Assembly (NCBI GenBank): GCA_018894105.1
Contig: CM032128.1
Location: 29,101,299 to 29,165,298 of the forward strand
Direction of reading: 5' to 3'
Source: Jacaranda mimosifolia
Lineage: Eukaryota; Streptophyta; Magnoliopsida; Lamiales; Bignoniaceae
DNA: 64,000 bases
The notes beneath the pieces are model-generated. The model was not told the DNA's origin. It saw only the letters and a program-made list of their open reading frames with translations, and did no database searches. Shown here one piece after another: positions 58,821 through 64,000 of this stretch; the stretch's first letter is position 1; each line of letters starts with the position of its first letter. A program made the position numbers and the translations under genes.

Positions 58821-60265
58821 TAGGGTGGGGGATTGGGTCTCCACCCATGGTTTCAACCCAATTCACTTTAGGTTGGGTTGAGTTGGATTTAAAATAATTT
58901 GATTGGGTTTGAGTTTGGTTGAATATGAATTGGGTTTGAATGTGTTGAAATGGATTTTGAATGTAAATGAATTGAAAATGGGTTGAATATAGTTTCTAAA
59001 TAATTCAACCCAATTTCAGCCCCAAAATTATCTTTTTATTTTCTCATTCTCGCAAGATCATATGCTACTTTATTTTTATTTCTATAACACTTTAAAAATA
59101 AAAAAAATAATGAATTAAAAATTAGATAAATTATATATCACCAATTAATTATTTACCATTTCTCACCTCATTTAATTTTAAAATATTAATTTATTGACTT
59201 AATTCGAATGAATTAATCAAGTAACGTTTTACTTGATATTATGATCTAAAAATTGATTATATCATTATTTGATTTATAAACTCCAATTTTTTATAAAAAA
59301 AATTTAGCCAATTAATTTTATAGCCCCCAAATTTTTTACAACTTTGCAATATCAAAATAAATAACAAATTAATTTTCTTTTTCTTTTTATAATTTTTACA
59401 AACTACCAAAATATTAATATGTAGACACAATAAATTTATTGTGTAGTGGTAGCATGTGAGAGGACAGATTGCGGCCATCCATTTCATTTCCTTTCCCTCC
59501 ACATGAAGAAAGGGCCCCAACTTTATTTTTATTTTTAGTTTAAAAAATTAATTATATTTCAATATTTTTTGAGTATTTTATTTAAAAAAATAATTGAGGT
59601 AGATACAAGAATTTAAATTTAAATAATTTATATTTTTTATTCTTAAAAAGACATATTTTTCAAGATATATGTATATTTTAATTGTTTTAAAATGATAGTA
59701 ATACTTTTATGACGAATCGAATTTGAATTTGATTATTGTGATAAACGATAATAAATTATATTGAAAAAATTAAAAATAAAAGAAATAATACTTTTTTAAA
59801 TATTGACTAAATATAAAAAGTAAAAAACGAAAAAGAAATATGACTAGTATAGTAAATATTTTGTTGGGTACAATGTAAACATTTTACACTAAAAATTTAA
59901 AATATTTTATATAATTATATTTTATTCATTGAAAAAGATTGTTATTTTGTATTAAAAGAAAAAATATAAACATTATAAAATAATAAGTAAATTATATGTT
60001 TATATAGTTTGACTTGATTTTATGTGATTAACAAGGATTTAATAATAATTAATTAACATATGTCAAATAAAGATAAAAAGATTATAGTTTAATAAAATAA
60101 TATAACAATGTATTTAGCAAAAAACTTATATTTTTTTCTTTTTTGTATTGGATCCATCCAAATCCAACCCAACTCATTTGCAACCCATAAATGTAAACTC
60201 ATTTTTAGCCCAACCCATTTTGAACCCAACCCATAACCAACCCAGCCCACCATTTGCCACTAATA
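58821..60265. mobile_element. hAT-like non-autonomous element
   Basis: Starts TAGGGTGGGGGATTGGG and ends CACCATTTGCCACTAATA. A perfect 8-bp target-site duplication, ATTAAAAT, lies at 58813-58820 and 60266-60273. Both sub-terminal regions are built of GGTTGGGTTGAGTTGGATTT / AAATCCAACCCAACTCATTT words in inverted order. The AT-rich centre does not code. TAGGG(G)TGGCAAATGG ends and an 8-bp duplication fit hAT elements. Confidence 0.7.
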
Positions 60266-60292
60266 ATTAAAATATTAAGAATTAAGTACACT

Positions 60293-60650
60293 AAGAGAGT
60301 GTTTGACTAAACTTATTTTATAAGTCTCATAAGCTCCTTCATCTTATAATATGCTTTGAAGCTTATAAGATGCTTTTTTTTTTTTTAATAAGTAATTAAA
60401 ATATTTGGATAAAATAAGATCTTAGAGTTTATAATATGTTATTAATGGTAATTTTATAATTAATATAATTAAAATTAAAAAAAAATTATTAAAATTTTAA
60501 AAATAAATTATGAACTCCTTACTTTTTAAAAAAAAAAACTTATATGCTTGTAATATTTTATTTTAGGAGTTTATAAATTTTCTTTCAAAAAAATTTACAA
60601 AATAATTTTTGATAACTTATAAGTTCTTAAACATCTAACAAGATCCTTTG
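60293..60650. mobile_element. MITE-like element beside the EIL gene
   Basis: The left end GAGTGTTTGACTAAACTTA and the right end AACTTATAAGTTCTTAAACATCT-type sequence form a partial inverted pair rich in CTTATAAG words, as in a widespread plant MITE type. The borders and duplication are not fixed. It lies about 350 bases downstream of the EIL stop codon. Confidence 0.45.
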
Positions 60651-60998
60651 AGGGGTTTAATCCAACATTACACATGTTAGGGCCAAATATAACCCAAAGA
60701 ATGATATATGAGGATAATATGCTAGCAGCTGCGTATCCTCGAGAACAAGAAGATACAACAAATTAAATTTATACACTTACAGTCACGCATGAAATAGCAA
60801 ATTAGTAGAGTATTCAGTTGAGAGGAAATGGGTCATCTTCCCTAGACAAAACTTTGTCCTGGCCCCGACAAATTTGGCATGACAGAAATTAGTAGAGCAA
60901 ATAAAGTTGGGGAGGATAGGTGGGCTGGAAGAGGAATATAAGATGGATTATGAGACAAATGACTCACCAATGAAAATTGAAGCAGCAAAGACAACAGC

Positions 60999-63548
60999 TT
61001 ATGATGCAAAGTACTCCATCAGTCCGAAGTCGTTGCCATCAATCGAATTATCATTAAACACAAAGTCAAAGTCACCAGTATCTAGTGAACTTGTGCCATC
61101 AAATGGAAGACTAAATGCATTATATCCTGGTAAATCAGGCGACAAGCTATTGAGAGGAGATGGAAACTGCGTCTCTATGCCATCTGGCTCATGTGGAAAT
61201 GCATCTTTCACAAATTGTGTGAACTCCCCTCCAGGAATATCATTTTCATTCCTAGGTAAAACTGGCATCTGGAATTCCGAATCTTCTAGCCTATATTGCA
61301 TCTCGTTGAATGTTTCCCTGGATTGCCGTCTTTGATTAGTTGATCCAACTGCAGTTGATGGACTATAAAAACAGTAGGCTGACCCTTGACGCAACCCAGA
61401 ATTTTGATATTCCTGAGGCAGAGTAGAATCTTGAGGTTCATGATGCAACCGTGGATCTTGTTCATGATGGAATGTAAAGCATTGAGTTTTCTCATGCAAT
61501 TTAGAAAGTTGAGGCCTATTTTCCAACCGAGTGTCTTGAGGGGTGTGAATCAAATGAGAACCAAAAGGAGCAATGTCAGCACTCTGAGCCACAGGATGAG
61601 TAAAAGATTCATTATTCAGGGAAGCACTGCTAACGGGCATGGCATGCGAAGAACGAACTGAGCACGAAAGGTTACAATCAGACTCTACTAAGCAGGATTG
61701 GCCCTGAGCATTGTCCTCCTGAGGCATTGTGGCTATTATTTCATCATTTTCTGGCTGGCCGTCGTTCATGACCATGCTTTTAGGATTATGACGCAGATGT
61801 TCTCTGAGAGATGGTACAGCCAGTTCGTTAGCAAGGCTAGATTTTGAGCGTTTTCTTTTCTGTGGCCTCGCCCCTACATCCTCTTTGTCTTTGACTGGTC
61901 GAGGTGTCACACCAACAGTAGATTCAAAAGGTACTATATCGGTAGATTGATTTCTCCTATCATCTTTAGATGAAAAGGATCCCAGGCCATCAACATCATA
62001 ATCACTATCACTGTCAACAGAAGGTTTCTTCTTATTTCGACGACCTTTTGAAGGTGACTCACTAATGCTAGATGAACCATTATCATTGCTTGGCTGCTGA
62101 ATTAAGGCTTCCTCCCTGCTCAAAACACCCAACCATATTGCACTCTCTTTAGCAGTCATCTTATCCTGTAAACACTTTGACTGCCTAACTAGTCTCCTGA
62201 TCTTTGCAATATCAGATGACATATGCTTTATAACAGCAGTTAGCACCCCAACTTTCCACATCTTCTTAAGATCATGAGGCTTTTTATAAAGAGGAGCCTG
62301 ACCCCTGGGCAATCCCAAACTAGTCCACCATTCCTCATTTCCTGTTGGCCACCAAGGTGGCGGTATGCCCTTCTCCAGAGGATACTTCCGCTGTGGTGGA
62401 TTGCAATGTTGCATCAAGGAAGACAGAAGTGAGCCCAATGTCGCATCTTGCAAGTCTAGAAGAAGGCTCTGTGAGTTCCCATTGTGAGCACCACCTCCGT
62501 ATCCCCTGGAAAGGCACTCAGCCTCATACTTAGCAATGGCTGCAGGGCCATTTTTGTCAAATTTTACCTTTTCTTTCCACCAAGCTCTTATGTTGTCCGA
62601 CACACCACTAACTGGCTTACCCTTCTCAGGAATAATACCATACACAAACCCACGAGCCTTGCAGACTTCCATGAGCTTCAACATGTACTTCAAAATGCCA
62701 TCTTGAGCTCGTGCCATCTTCTTCCTGCGCGCCTGATCCGTCGTGGACTCAGCCTTCTGCTTCTCTGCAGCTTGCTGTATCGACAGCTTCTGTCTTTCTT
62801 TGATTCGCCTGAGCTTGATGCGGTCCTTCCACATTCGCTTCTCCAGTTCTTCTGCCTCAATCTCCTCATCACTAACATCTTTTTCCTCTATGTCATCATC
62901 AACTCTTAAGTCATCAATTTCAATATCCGAACTGTTGTGTGGTACATCACCATCAGTATCCAAAAGTGCATTGCAAACAAATTTCCCAATGATATAAATT
63001 CAAAAAAGGAAAAAATAAGTAAAGTCGGACCAAAATTCTCTCCCCATCCGTAACTAAGACAACAAAAACCAACCCGTCTTCAATTAAGCATGAAAGATAT
63101 AAACTCCCTACAGTATATGATCCTGAGCAGATTGAGATACAGCATGTTTAATCATAAATTTTTAAGCAACATCTAATAATTAAGTATCTCATAACTGGTA
63201 AACAACACTCATCCAAATCAGTTAAAATATCAACTACCCCTCTTACAAAGATATGATCTTTATATCGCACCAAGAGGAACTAAGGCGTGCCCCTATTAAT
63301 TTCACAAGTGCATTAAAAGCACAGGAAAACTTTACTTTTCTCAAATTTTATAAGATGGACAATTCTTCCCAAAACAAGCAAAAACTACAGAAAAAACCCT
63401 AAACATTCAACACCACTTCCCATGAAGAGAAAGACAAAATTCAGAATTCAGTAAGGAGAAGATTAAAAAATTTAAAATCCCTCAGATTTTCGACAATAGT
63501 GAAAGCAATATACCTGACATCAACTCCTATATCTTCCAGGATAGCCAT
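60999..63548 (-). CDS. EIL3: EIN3-like transcription factor, EIL3/SLIM1-type
   Basis: Two exons. Exon 1, 63548-63514, encodes [11 protein letters not shown] plus two bases. Exon 2, 62931-60999, encodes the rest. They are joined across a 582-base GT-AG intron to read ...[10 protein letters not shown] (655 residues). Without exon 1 there is no ATG in the frame, which is open only back to a stop near 63000-63002; this decides the model. An acidic N-terminal segment (about 14-45) precedes the conserved EIN3 DNA-binding region (about 42-290), with [56 protein letters not shown] and [13 protein letters not shown]. The segment [10 protein letters not shown] follows, as in EIL3. Arabidopsis EIL3 (SLIM1) is a nuclear activator of the sulfur-deficiency response; the EIN3/EIL1 relatives act in ethylene signalling. 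Assignment to EIL3 rests on the N-terminus and the ~300-330 region. A ~9-residue repeat occupies about 473-527. Confidence 0.87.
61410..61550 (-). repeat. Degenerate 27-bp coding minisatellite in the EIL gene
   Basis: The exon codes for successive ~9-residue units with an H-E-x-Q-(D)-x-x-L pattern: [35 protein letters not shown] and QEYQNSGLR. The underlying DNA shows matching partial repeats, such as TCTTGAGG and TTCATGATG words. The coordinates are approximate. Confidence 0.55.
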
Positions 63549-64000
63549 ATTCAAAAAAAAATTTATGCCTGTCTGAAAATCCCAATTAAGGGTTGGGGGT
63601 AATTCAATGAAACAGAAAATAAAACGGGTACAAGAGATATAAATGAAAAAAGAAATAAAAAATGAAACGAGAATCGTGATGAATATGCGGAAACAAGCCC
63701 TCGCTACTTTAGTTCAAAAAGGTAAGAAAAGTAAAGTAATTACAGAAGAGAAGTCGTCTAGGGTAAAAGACGAATTTGTAGGAGAGACGACCGGAGAAGA
63801 AAAAGATTAACATAGAGCTACAAAAGGAAAGAGAGAAGTGGGAATCCTGTGTGTGGCAGCTCTTGTGCCTTCCACGTTTGCTTTTGCCATTTGTTCTTTG
63901 GCTGTTGAAAAGTTAAATTTGATCTCTTATGAAAAGTTCTTTTCAGATTGATAAAATGAAAAAAATATATAAATATATTGAAAATTAGGGAAAGATATAT
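63549..64000 (-). promoter_or_regulatory. 5' leader and promoter region of the EIL gene
   Basis: On the minus strand the start codon is preceded by a TTTTCAG/ACAGG-type acceptor sequence at about 63573-63580, so a 5'-untranslated-region intron is possible. No TATA box or other regulatory site could be assigned with confidence. Confidence 0.4.

Noticed and set aside
61386..62997. Several plus-strand open stretches opposite the EIL gene
   Set aside because: They are shadows of the long minus-strand exon.
1..64000. tRNA, rRNA, CRISPR array, defence or metabolic gene cluster of a new type
   Set aside because: Nothing with the required repeats, folds or gene co-location was seen. The UGT cluster has no adjacent biosynthetic partner genes, so a plant metabolic gene cluster is not supported.

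Overview
The window is nuclear DNA from a flowering plant, most likely a eudicot. It is AT-rich, its genes have GT-AG introns, and it carries plant-only families: UGT92A-type glycosyltransferases, an EIN3-like transcription factor and an IRKI/GIL1-type protein. It is also full of plant transposons. I cannot name the species. No rRNA, tRNA, CRISPR array or bacterial-style operon was seen.

Layout. Positions 1-26100 hold no convincing host gene. They carry a degenerate LTR-like repeat (1-955), three elements bounded by exact target-site duplications (a Mutator-like element at 4041-5326, an internally deleted Copia element at 9004-13217, and a Mutator-like element at 14015-16276 with a solo LTR nested in it), and two nested composites at 17113-19890 and 20463-22034. 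The gene-bearing part starts at 26.5 kb: an IRKI-like gene (26528-28925, +, 2 exons), a JMJ30/JMJD5-like JmjC oxygenase gene (30728-35010, +, 6 exons), and three copies of a UGT92A1-like glycosyltransferase, all on the minus strand. Of these, 35526-37011 is broken, while 45168-46619 and 54544-56001 are intact and intronless. An EIN3-LIKE 3-type gene lies at 60999-63548 (-, 2 exons). Between the UGT copies sit a complete but decayed Copia element (38645-43962) and two solo LTRs of the same family as the 9-13 kb Copia element, one of them split by a 3.1-kb TG...CA insertion. A third Mutator-like element and a hAT-like element separate the last UGT from the EIL gene.

How the genes relate. They form no pathway that can be read from sequence. 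IRKI-like next to UGT92A1-like matches the neighbouring Arabidopsis loci At5g12890/At5g12900 (recalled, not searched), so this is probably an old syntenic neighbourhood in which the glycosyltransferase was tandemly duplicated, one copy died, and retrotransposons accumulated between copies. The JMJ30-like promoter has two evening-element-type motifs, matching the clock-controlled expression known for this gene in Arabidopsis.

I found no new defence or metabolic system. The most informative signals are the dated layers of transposon insertion, the footprint-like 8-bp insertion in the UGT pseudogene, a short first exon of the EIL gene that is easily missed, a 9-residue repeat in its C-terminal half, and a MITE family with one copy inside a JMJ30 intron and another inside a Mutator element.
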